NCBI GenBank assembly: GCA_020746995.1
Contig: JAGPXD010000003.1
Location: 1,612,001 to 1,676,000, forward strand
DNA: 64,000 bases
Direction: 5' to 3'
From: Plectosphaerella cucumerina
Lineage: Eukaryota; Ascomycota; Sordariomycetes; Glomerellales; Plectosphaerellaceae
The notes beneath the pieces are model-generated. The model saw only the letters and a program-made list of their open reading frames with translations. It did no database searches and was not told the DNA's origin. Each line of letters starts with the position of its first letter. The stretch's first letter is position 1. Below are positions 30,807 to 40,241 of the stretch, in pieces. Made by a program: the position numbers and the translations under genes.

Positions 30807-32726
30807 TCACCGCCGAAGCCTGATATGAACTGGCATCTCGTCCTTGACATGAGGCGGTCCGTCCCTGCCCACCTGGTAGCAACGGTCCCCCCAGATCATC
30901 GCCGCCGTCTTGCTCGTGTCCCTGCCAGAGTGTCAGTATCTGGTGTCCATCACGCATGAGTTGGCGGCAGTATACCTCTTGTTCAGAGCGTCCCACTTGT
31001 CCCAGGCACACTCAATGTCGAACCTCCGCGCCAACATCACGGCCACAAGCTTGACCTCGACCATGGCGAGATGCTGGCCGATGCACATGCGGGGACCGCT
31101 CGCGAAGAAGCGCCAGCCATTCTTTGGCGGGTGCAGCGGATCGGCCTCGTCGGTGACGAGCCAGCGCTCGGGCAGGAACTCGCTGGCGCGGTGCCACACT
31201 TCAGGATCGCGGTGCGCGGCAAAGGTTCCATCCCAAACGACAAACTTTTCCGTCGGCAGGGCCATGCCCTCGTACTCTCCGGATCCTGGCGGTCCGTATA
31301 TGAAGAAGCCCGGCTCGCCGCGCCGCATACTACCAACGTTGGTGTGAATGCGGGTCGACTCCTTGAAGATGGCCGCGGTGTATGGCAGGGCGTTCAGGAG
31401 GTTCGGGTTCTGGCGGAGGCGCTCGGCAGCTTGCAGAGGATCAGGCCCCAGGACTTCGTCGTGTTCCTTCCTCAGACGCTCGAGGACGGCCGGGTACTGG
31501 TAGATGACTCGGAGGTACCAGCACATGGTGGCCGAGGTGGTGTCGTGGCCAGCAAAGACGAACGTGTTGAGCTGCCCAATGGCCATCTCCGTCGTGGCCT
31601 TGTCAAGAACGAGAGGTCCGGTACCACCGGCCCCCTTCTCTGCTCTCTCCTCCTCGAGACTGGCAACAATGAGTTCGATCAGAGACTTGGATGGTGCTGG
31701 GCCATCGCCGCCCCTCGTTCGAGCTGCTGTCTCCTGGATGAGGGGCGTCAGCTCCTTGGTCAAAGAGCGGTAGCTCTGCCAGAGCTTGAACCTCCGCCAT
31801 GGGCTGTAAAAGTCGAGGAAGTTGGCCACGTTGACGAAGAAGTACATGCGAGACATGATGTCGATGGTGGCTCTGGACGTCTCTGATCTCTGCTTCTGTT
31901 CGTGGAAGCGCTTGTTGCTAACAAGCCCCCGTGTCAGCAGCTGCACATGTCACTTGGGGGCGAGGATGGCACTGACAAGAAGAAGCGGAAGATGACATCC
32001 AGGGCCAGGCTGGTTGCGAGCTCTCCAAGCTGGAAGACGTCTCCCCAGTCTCCATCCTTGCCCGCCTTGCCCTCAAGGATCTTCACAAAATCCTCGACCT
32101 CTTCGATGATGTCCGGGATGCGGCTGGTGATGTACTGGATGCTGAAGCCAACGCTGAGACGTTTCTTCCAGGTCTTCCACTCTGCGCCCTCCATGGAACT
32201 CAGGTCGAGGTTCTTCGTCAGCGGGTAGAGAATCTCCTTCTGCTGGCGTGCTTTTTGCAACGAGTAGTCCGACGTGAACTGCCAGGAAAGGGCCGCATTG
32301 ATAGAGATGACGGTTCTCGGCATCATCGGCCATCCGTCGAGGTAGATAACCGGTGGGCACGACTTGCACTGGGGGAAGAACCTCTGCCAGTTCTCCTGAA
32401 TAATCATCATCATGTAGTCCGAGTGGGCGTCGGCTGGAAGCATCTCCATGATCTCGCCCATGACAGGGAGATGGCCCCAGATCCAGGAGTGCTTCATAAT
32501 TGGCTGGACTACCAGTCAGCATGTTTCGGTGCAAGGAGCTTCAGCTGCGACTCACGATGCCCTGCTTCTCCAGATCTTTGTACGTCTTCCGAACTCTGTA
32601 CCCGTTGACGATCGCGGCGGAGATAAGTACGAGGAACAGCCAGCCCGTCCCGCGGAGGACGTCAGACCATGCCGGAACAGAAAGAACGCCGAGCAGTGCC
32701 ATTGTGACGAACTGCAACGTCTGCAA
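30807..32726 (-). CDS. cytochrome P450 monooxygenase (CYP59/StcS-like)
   Basis: Membrane-anchored haem monooxygenase of the endoplasmic reticulum, 584 aa. Four exons on the minus strand: 32556-32726, 31977-32503, 30976-31917 and 30807-30921. The third exon's donor is GTATAC and the second's GTCAGT, both usable and both phase-consistent. Residues about 28-45 form the anchor (GWLFLVLISAAIVNGYRV). MKHSWIWGHLPVMGEI and LPADAHSDYMM near the N-terminus are typical of the fungal CYP59 group that includes sterigmatocystin StcS. The I-helix reads FAGHDTTSATM, the ExxR is in FKESTRIH, and the haem loop is FASGPRMCIGQHLA with the ligand near Cys511. No PKS, NRPS or terpene synthase lies nearby, so the substrate is unknown. 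The start could also be the ATG eight codons downstream. Confidence 0.92.
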
Positions 32727-34277
32727 GGGAAAGACGAAGCCGCAAAACAGTCCTTGACGATGCGATCGAGAGGGGGAAAGGCGATGTCGGTGAGATCAGC
32801 AGCTCATTTTAGGTGAGGTGGCAGTGGCACCCAGGTGAGATACTAACTAGTACGGGCTTGCTTTTCCCCGGACAGCTGTAGCACGAGCAGCCTAACGCGT
32901 CTTGAGTATTTCTCCGCAACACCCATGCGAAAAGCTACTTGCCAAGGATAAGCTGACGGAATGATGCAGATAAGCTTCTTGGCTGCGCTGCAGAACGGAT
33001 TTCCTCATACAGAAGCTTGCTAATTGCCCTCAGGCATTGGCTGAAGCTGATGCCATCCTTGCTATCACGCAGAGCAAGTTGTATCCTGGACTTGAATGAG
33101 TTCCTGATCTGCTTGGGTACATGTATTGACAGCAGAGGGAATACAGGGGTGACTTGATATGAGAACATTAGCAGGCAGTTTAGCGGCTGGCAAGTCGATC
33201 CAGTCCCCTGAACGGTCCCATTGAGATGGACCCGCGCGTCTACCAGGCACTCCGGTCGCACGACGTCAGGAACCGCTCAGTATCAAGCACCCTGCAGCAT
33301 GGATGTTCAGTAGAGATTTCTTAGCTTTCCGACATTTGGCTAAGATCTTGGTCAACTGGTTTGAAGGGTGAAGAGATTCAATCCGACAGCATGCTTGGTA
33401 GCCGACAAGCACTCCTAATCGACGCTTGTTTGCCATGTTGTTGTTGACGGAAACAAGAGATCCCCAAATAGATGCATCGTCGCACCCAGAGTCAAGTGGT
33501 AGCTGTGGCGAGATGCAAGCGAGCTGACCAGCTCCCGTCGGCTGGAAGATGATGATTGGCTTCTTCCCAGCCGGGCTTCAGGAGCCTTTTGTCCGGCTAC
33601 ATGTCAACAAAGGCGGCTACTGACATAGAGCGAAGGATCCAGCTCGTGAGCAGGAGCCAATGTGCTGCTCATTCTACAAATAATGTGAGCGGAGTGTCCC
33701 TGTACAGCTCGGGAGGACAGGGGATCACGCTGTGACAGCCCTGTAACTGGACGGGATCGCCCCTCTATTTCTCCGCGACAGGGGATATCGCTGCGTCTAG
33801 CTGTCAGAAGTCCCCTAGCTCCTCCGCCTACAGGGGCACTGCACCTCAGCTGGACTTCAGCTGGCTCATCTGGGCAACGGCGCCCCCGAAGCACTAGCTG
33901 AAGATGCCTATTCCCGTCCGTTTGGGTGCAGTTCTCCCTGAAGCGGTTAGCACTTCGCAGCGGTCACCTCTCAGTGTGGTTTTGAAGTCGCGGGGGACCG
34001 TTGGCTGGAACGGAATGGCCACTCGATAGCGCAGCCACAACCGTCAGGGGCAATCGTCGGTTAGAGATCGGGAGTGTCCGAAGCCACGTGCGGTTGAGAT
34101 CAACGGTTCGTGGCATCTTGTGGCGGTAGTGGGAAGAGTACTTAAATCGACTTGGCAGCAGTTTTCGGATACCTTAAGGAGAGGAAGCAGCAGCATCAGA
34201 CTCTGACTCTCTCGTCTTCCACCACCATCACAAGCCCTTCTAGCATTCTGCACCTCTGGATTTTGTCGACTGTCACG
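32727..34277. other. divergent intergenic region, P450 and secreted protein promoters
   Basis: About 1.55 kb between two divergent genes. No supported gene. GAGTACTTAAA at 34137-34147 is a TATA-type element about 130 bases before the ATG at 34278. Near 33700-33850 the words ACAGGGG and its complement recur several times. Confidence 0.55.
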
Positions 34278-35513
34278 ATGCTGTTCAAGTCTCTCCAGGC
34301 TGCTGCGGCTTTGGTGTCTCTGGCCGTGGCTTTACCCCAGGACACTGTTGTCGGCTCTCAGTGCAGTGCCAACAACTGCCTCAGGGGTCAGTGGCCCCCG
34401 AACTGAAGCTTTCTCTCGTACACTTACTGATCTTCCATTTTCTAGCTCTGAGAAACCCCGCAAAGATCGAGCAGGCCCGCCAGGACTGCTCCTCGCAGCT
34501 GCTCAGTGTGGTTACACCCCCAGTCATGTAAGATGATCCCAATGCCAGCTCCAACACATCGAACAATCCTGACTTCTTCCAGTACCTCGACTGAGTTCTC
34601 GACCATTCTTTCCACCAGTACTGCTACCGTCGATGTCACCGTGGACAACAGCATCACCCAAACTGCTGTCGTGACCGTCCTGGAAACTCCTACGGTCGTC
34701 GTCTCCGTCACATCAACAGTCTACCTTCCCATCGGCGGCACGACGGTCCTCAAGCGGGCCGAGACGGCACTTCCCGCATATGCGTCGCCTTGCTCCGAGG
34801 CTGTCCGCTACTCCAGTGCCTGCTCATGCATCAGCGTCCTTCCCACGACCACGACCCTCACTGCCAGCACCGCCACGGTGACTCTTCCTACAACCATCTG
34901 GGCGACTGAGACCAACACCAACACCATCACACAAGATGTCCTCGTCACGGTCCCAGCCACCACCACCGTCATCGCATCCACGACGACAGTGACCTCCGTC
35001 GTGGCCACTCAGACCGTGACCCCCTTCTACCTCACCATCAGCGACCGCTACGGAACTTTCTACATCTACGCCGTCGCCAACAACGAGTTGGGCCTGGTCA
35101 CCAACAACCCAGCCAACGCTTTGAGGTTCGAACTCGCCAGCGACGGTACTGTCTGGGCAGGTGGACGCACTCTGGTGCGCTACCCCTCTCCTGGACCTCA
35201 ATACGTCCGTCTCGCCACTCCCAACCGCTTGAACGGGCCCCTCTTCACTCAGTTCAGGTGCGGCATCAATAACGGCCAGACGCTGAGCTGCTCTGTCGCA
35301 AACAACCCTGCCAACACCTGGGCCACGCAGCTGTTCACTTCGAACGGCCAGACTGTTCGCTTCTCGGGCGCCGGCTTCTTTCATGCGACGCCGCAGGAGT
35401 ACGCGGCCAACCCGAACCCGTTCGCGCAGTTCCCGCTCGCTGTGTCAGAGTGCGTCGTCACGGCGCATTGTGGTGCAGGACTTACCTGCCAACAGGGGAA
35501 GTGCAGGGCGTAG
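34278..35513 (+). CDS. secreted Ser/Thr-rich protein with Cys-rich C-terminus
   Basis: 373 aa in three exons (34278-34386, 34446-34527, 34583-35513; phases 1 and 2 agree). MLFKSLQAAAALVSLAVA is a signal peptide. Residues 64-200 are Thr/Ser/Val-rich (for example VTVPATTTVIASTTTVTSVV), a likely O-glycosylated stalk, interrupted by an LKR-A dibasic site at about 121-122 (possible Kex2 cleavage) and a conserved-looking CSEAVRYSSACSC pair. Residues about 208-335 form a beta-rich domain (YLTISDRYGTFYIYAVANNE). The end is Cys-rich (SECVVTAHCGAGLTCQQGKC). No catalytic motif was recognised; it resembles fungal surface proteins of unknown function, and no GPI-anchor tail is visible. Extracellular location is inferred from the signal peptide. 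Confidence 0.8.
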
Positions 35514-35970
35514 CGGGGTCGGGTTCGTTGAAAGATACTTCAGCAGCAGAAGGAACATCGATAAACATGTGGTTAGGTTCGGTATTTAGCTAGCACTTGA
35601 TCATAATTGCATCCAGACATGTCAGTGCTCGCTAGTGATGTTCTCGGTGGCGCAGAATGGTGAACCTCAGGGGGGCCCCTTTTCAGGCCCCACCCCAGCT
35701 ACCCCGCCCCCTCACCTCTTGGCCCGACGCGGACCATCGCACACCTTCGGCAAGACACGGCATACAGCCCGACCGCCGAGCACGCGGAAACTCTCGAGCA
35801 GCCGCCAGCGGCCATCCACGGACGTCACCGCGCGTAACACCCATGGCGATCAAGCTGACATCCTGAAGGGCGCCGGGGACAAGTTGCAAATTCGTAAATT
35901 CGTGTTGCTCGCCTCACCGAAGGTAACAATCGCAACATCACACCCATCGTCAGCTTGACCCACCACCACA
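35514..35970. other. promoter region of maleylacetoacetate isomerase
   Basis: 457 bases between two co-directional genes. No other gene or distinct motif was seen. Confidence 0.6.
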
Positions 35971-36639
35971 ATGCCCGAATATACCCTATACAGCTACTTC
36001 CGCTCGTCGTGCTCCGCGCGCGTGCGCATCGCCCTCAACCTCAAAGACATCCCCTACGACCTCGTCCCCGTCAACCTCCTCAAGAGCGAACAACTCTCCG
36101 ACGCCCACCGCGAGCTCAACCCCTCAGGCTCCGTGCCCCTCCTCATCGCCCATTCCGTCGCCGACTTCAAGCTCGGCCAGTCCGTCGCGGCGCTCGAGTA
36201 CATCGACGAGAAGCACCCCGGCACCGCGTCCCTCCTCCCGCCGCCGACGCTTCCCGAGCGCCGCGCCGTCGCCCGGTCGCTTGCCCTTATCGTTGCCGCG
36301 GACATTCAGCCAGTGACGAACCTGCGCATCGTGCGTCGCGTCAAGGCTCTTGGGGGCGACGGCGAGGCATGGATGCGCGAGCTCATGGCTGAGGGTCTCG
36401 CGGCGTACGAGGCGACTGCTGAGGCGTGGGCGGGAAAGTGCTCCGTAGGGGACGACGTCACAATTGCGGACTGCTGTCTCCTGCCGGCTGTGTGGAACGC
36501 GCAGCGGTACGGGGTGGATCTGGAGCCGTACCCGACCATCAGGCACGTGGTTGAACATCTCGAGGGTCTCCCGGCGGTAAAGAAGGCGGGATACATGGTG
36601 CAGCCCGACACGCCGGAGGAGCTGAGAGAGAAGGCATAG
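35971..36639 (+). CDS. maiA: maleylacetoacetate isomerase (zeta-class GST)
   Basis: Converts maleylacetoacetate to fumarylacetoacetate in phenylalanine/tyrosine (homogentisate) catabolism, using glutathione; cytosolic. Single exon, 222 aa, the usual length. The N-terminal thioredoxin-like domain carries the zeta-class signature YFRSSCSARVRIALNLK (Ser12, Ser13, Cys14), followed by NPSGSVPLLI with its cis-proline and QSVAALEYIDE. The C-terminal helical domain contains ADIQPVTNLRIV and VGDDVTIADCCLLPAVWNAQR, as in the family. Its stop codon is 94 bp from the stop codon of fumarylacetoacetase on the other strand, the next enzyme of the pathway. Confidence 0.95.
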   Translation: MPEYTLYSYFRSSCSARVRIALNLKDIPYDLVPVNLLKSEQLSDAHRELNPSGSVPLLIAHSVADFKLGQSVAALEYIDEKHPGTASLLPPPTLPERRAVARSLALIVAADIQPVTNLRIVRRVKALGGDGEAWMRELMAEGLAAYEATAEAWAGKCSVGDDVTIADCCLLPAVWNAQRYGVDLEPYPTIRHVVEHLEGLPAVKKAGYMVQPDTPEELREKA

Positions 36640-36733
36640 ATTCAGAACGTCTTGAAAAGCAATTGAATCATCATCATTTTGTCTAATTGCTGCCTTGTCC
36701 GGGTGCACTGTCCAAGTCCTTATCGTCTGCCGC

Positions 36734-38121
36734 CTATGCAAAGGTGCTCTCGGGAAGAGCAGGCTCGATCTTGCCTGTGACTTCTCCAAAGCCGACGAGG
36801 GCTCCCTCCTTTCCAGCGGCTCCCCTGATCACCAGGGTATCGCCGTCCTCAAGGAACTTTCGCTCCTCTCCGCCGCTAATCTGGATCGTCGTCTTGCCGC
36901 CCTGGGTCTGCTCGAGCATGCTGCCCTCGGTGCCAGAATCAGGGCCAGAGATGGTACCCGAGCCGAGCATGTCGCCCGTCTGCAGGTTGCAGCCCGTGAT
37001 GGTGTGGTGAGCAATCATCTGCGGCCACGACCAGAGGAGGTTCTTCGAGTTGGTCTTGCTGATGATCTTCCTGTTGCCGTTGGCGGCTGGGATGGTTAGC
37101 AGGAAAATGACTTTGGTGTTTTCCGGGGCATGCACTTACTGATCAGCTCAACTTCAAGATCGATGCCGAGCACGTTCTTCTCCTTGATCTCGGCGGGCTG
37201 ACGGAGGTACCGGGCGTACTCGGTGTCGTTCTCGATGCCCGCCGTCTTGTAGTCCTCGAGAGCGTCGGCCAGCACGATCCAGGGGCTGATGCTGGAGCCC
37301 AGGTTCTTGGACGTGAAAGGTCCCAGAGGAACGTACTCCCAGGCTTGGACATCGCGCGCGCTCCAATCGTTCAGCAGCACGTAGCCAAAGATGTAGTCCT
37401 CCGCCTTGCTGACGGGGATGGGCTGTCCCAGCTCGTTCGATCCGCAGACGAACATCCCCAGCTCCAGCTCGAGGTCAACCTTCTTACTGGGGGTGAAGGT
37501 GGGCACCTTCGGCTCGGCCTTGGGGTCCAGCAGGATCTGGCCCCAGGGACGACGGATGGGCGTCCCAGACACAACAATGCTGGAAGCACGACCGTGGTAG
37601 GCGACCGGCAGGTGGGTGTAGTTGGGCTGCAGCGCGTTGGCGGGGCCTCGGAAGAGAACGCCCACGTTGAAGGCGTGGTGCTTGCCGACATAGAAGTCGG
37701 TGTAATCGCCAATGGCCATGGGGACATGGTTCTTGACGTCGGAGAGGCGGAGCAGTGCCTTCTCACGCAGCGACGCGTTGTCCTTCAGCAGCTGGGGCAG
37801 CTTGGTGTCGGCGGCGAGGATGTCTTGCAGGTAGGCTCGGACCTCGCGATGGAACGGACGGCCCTTGGCGGCGAACGCATTCAACGTCGGCTGGGAGAAG
37901 ACGCCGGCGAGGGCATCCTGCAGCTTCTGGTTGCCAGAGAAGCCATTTCCTTGGGTGAGGACATTGAGGTCCAGGGCGTACTCGCCGAGAGCGACGGCCG
38001 GGCGCGGGGTCGCGTCGGAGGATGTCGAGATGACGCCAAAGGGAATGTTTGCAAGGGAGAAGTGGCTCGAGGGAGAGACGTCAAGCCACGAGGCCCTCGG
38101 TGTCGATGTGGAAGAGGCCAT
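36734..38121 (-). CDS. fahA: fumarylacetoacetase
   Basis: Hydrolyses fumarylacetoacetate to fumarate and acetoacetate, the last step of phenylalanine/tyrosine catabolism. 444 aa from two exons on the minus strand: 37140-38121 and 36734-37086 (donor GTAAGT, acceptor TCCCAG, phase 1). Family marks are the N-terminal FAH domain (FGVISTSSDATPRPAVALG), the metal-ligand segments DYTDFYVGKHHA, DLELELGMFV and NDWSARDVQAWEY, plus GRASSIVVSGTPIRRPWGQ. The second exon supplies GSGTISGPDSGTEGSMLE, a conserved FAH loop. The ATG at 38121 (MASSTSTPRASW) was chosen over an in-frame one 11 codons upstream because family members start near it. It converges with the maleylacetoacetate isomerase gene. Confidence 0.95.
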
Positions 38122-38538
38122 TGTGCTGTCAATTGAGAGTCGTGCGATGTACAAGCGAGATTCTCAGGTAGCGAGATGTGAAAGAATCAGCGAAGGCGTA
38201 CATGATGAATGCGACGGAGGCAGACAGCTTTGACACGGAAGATGAGCTGGTGGTGGGTGGTCTTGGGCCGGGCTTGTAATCCCGCCAGAAGCCGAGCGGA
38301 AGAGACGTGCGGAACGGCAGCACTGGGCTGGCCCACTTACCCCGCCGACCCCGCCATCAGCCAAAGTCGAAGTGTTAGTCAGCAGATGGTCTCTCGGTGT
38401 GATGTCAACAGCCTCCCTGAACACACCGAGGAGGGGAATTATGCCGTGGCATCGCGGTAATGGACAATTATTCTACCGGTAACGACTGGGAAAGCTCTAT
38501 TGATACTTCTTGACTCAATCTTTCATCTTTCAAGCTTC
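38122..38538. other. fumarylacetoacetase promoter region
   Basis: 417 bases holding the 5' flank of fumarylacetoacetase and the 3' flank of the epimerase, both on the minus strand. No additional gene. Confidence 0.6.
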
Positions 38539-39919
38539 CTACAGTCGATCCTCCTCCAGCACATTCTGGATCTCTTGGTCGATGCTTCCCAGAAGCAGCT
38601 CTTCATCCCACCGAGGCTTCCAGCCGAGTTCGAAAGGCTTCACGGGGGTGAGATCGATGCTATGGCTTGAGTCAGTTTACATTCTGACACGAATCGAGGT
38701 TTAATTACCTGTGAGTCCCCATGATTCGCACAAGGAAGACCGGAATCCCCAAAGCTTCCGCGGCGGCCTCATCGCTAGGCCACGTCCGAGGCTCCGGCTC
38801 CTCGACGAGATTGGCAGCATGGAGATGCTTCGCAAAAGCTGCCATTACTGCCCAGTTGGAAGTTTTGTGGCCCATAGGGAAGTAGTATCCTTCCTTGCCG
38901 CTACGGAGAGCCTTTCCGCTAAGGATGGCCTCGGTGAGAAGCCTGTAGAAGGACACCACGTCGGAAATGTGTGCCGCAGCAGGCGTCTAGAGTTGTCAGT
39001 CTCTGTAAATGATTGAACAGATCGGGATTATTAGACCTACTCCATCTTGGTCGAACTGATGGACCACCTTGGCCTTGATGCTGGCCCTGATGAAGATTGG
39101 AAACGCGAGGGAAAGCTTCTTGCCCTCGCCTGTACCCTTGCCATCTGTTTGTTGTTAGGGCACCCGAGTTGCGCCTGAGACCGGTTTGAACTCACAAACA
39201 GAGGGGACAACGACAATGAAGGTGTTGACACCTTGGGCCTCGCCTTCTTCAATGACTCGGCCATTCGTCTGTCACGAAGGTTAGTCCTTGTCTGACTGGG
39301 GGCACGAGTTCCATTACCAGACGGATTGGATGGTTTGCAGAGATCCTTCTCTCAATCTCGTACACGTCGTCTGTGTCTTTCACCTCTTCAGCCGGCCACC
39401 CTGCCTCTGGCGCAAACGCAGTGGTCCCCGAAGTCTGCCAGCATTAGTCACCTCAGCTTTGATAGACAAGCAGAACACTCACATGAACGAATGATGTAGG
39501 ACGCCCCGTGATTTGGCGACGCCGTCCCAGCGCTGCGATCAGATGGCCCACGAGGCTCGGGTCATGCGAGCTGGCGATGTGCAACACGATGTCGACTGAA
39601 ATGTTGTCAGCCAGAAACGCCCGAGCATCGAAGGATTGACAACCGCCTACTCTCCTGGCCCATGATGGCCGCCTCAACGGCCTTCTTGTCGGCGAAGTCC
39701 AGCTTGACCACATTGACACCCAGCTTGACAATTTTTTCGGCTTGGTCGGCTGAGCGGACCACGGCGGTGAAGCGAGCGTTCCTGATCGGACCTTCGTCTT
39801 GCTTCAAGAAGTCGGCAAGAATCGAGCCGCCACTAGGGATGTCAGGGTGGTGGATTTAAGTCATAAAGGCGTGCTTACATGTAGCCTGCAGCCCCTGTGA
39901 TCAGAATGTTCTGAGGCAT
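38539..39919 (-). CDS. NAD-dependent epimerase/dehydratase (extended SDR)
   Basis: Rossmann-fold oxidoreductase of 344 aa, split into eight small exons on the minus strand: 39879-39919, 39651-39832, 39483-39595, 39318-39434, 39196-39268, 39041-39144, 38709-38986 and 38539-38665. All junction phases agree and the frame stays open to the stop at 38539. The N-terminus MPQNILITGAAGYIGGSILA carries the GxxGxxG nucleotide loop. FADKKAVEAAIM and DIVLHIASSHDPSL follow as strands of the NAD-binding domain, and SVYGKGTGEGKKLSLAFP holds the YGxxxG region where extended SDRs place their later substrate-binding segment. The active-site Tyr is not in a clear YxxxK; VYEIERR near 39340 is the nearest, so activity is uncertain. 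It is divergent from the Zn2Cys6 gene at 40242. Confidence 0.82.
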
Positions 39920-40241
39920 GGTGGAAGATTTGGAGTCATATTGTCTGAGGTCTGACGAGGCTTGACTTCGGGGAGAAGAGGAATCTCGTACCTACATTCG
40001 AGCGTATTTATACTCCCCGACCGAGGCCTTCTCAATCCTGATGCTCCAGCATTTCTTGCGCTTCCTGGCCATCTTGGCGTCCGTCAAGCATGGCGACCAA
40101 TCGGCGGTTGGAACTTCGGGAGGATGAGCGGGACGGAGTTGCGCGCGTTTCCGTCAAGAACCCTCCGACCCTTGTCTCAATTACCAAAAGCTACTCCCAC
40201 CTCGCTCTCACTCTCTTCCCGCGATTCCTTTCATCTTCATC
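39920..40241. promoter_or_regulatory. 322-bp bidirectional promoter, epimerase and Zn2Cys6 regulator
   Basis: The two start codons lie back to back at 39919 (-) and 40242 (+). The only strong TATA element faces the epimerase (40005-40012). This arrangement often means shared control or regulation of the enzyme gene by the neighbouring factor; that is inference. Confidence 0.6.
40005..40012 (-). promoter_or_regulatory. TATA box of the epimerase gene
   Basis: TATAAATA on the minus strand, a near-consensus TATA box 86 bases before the ATG at 39919. Confidence 0.7.

Noticed and set aside
30807..35513. Secondary metabolite cluster around the P450
   Set aside because: No backbone synthase (PKS, NRPS, terpene cyclase) or tailoring set is present in the neighbourhood; the P450 stands alone.
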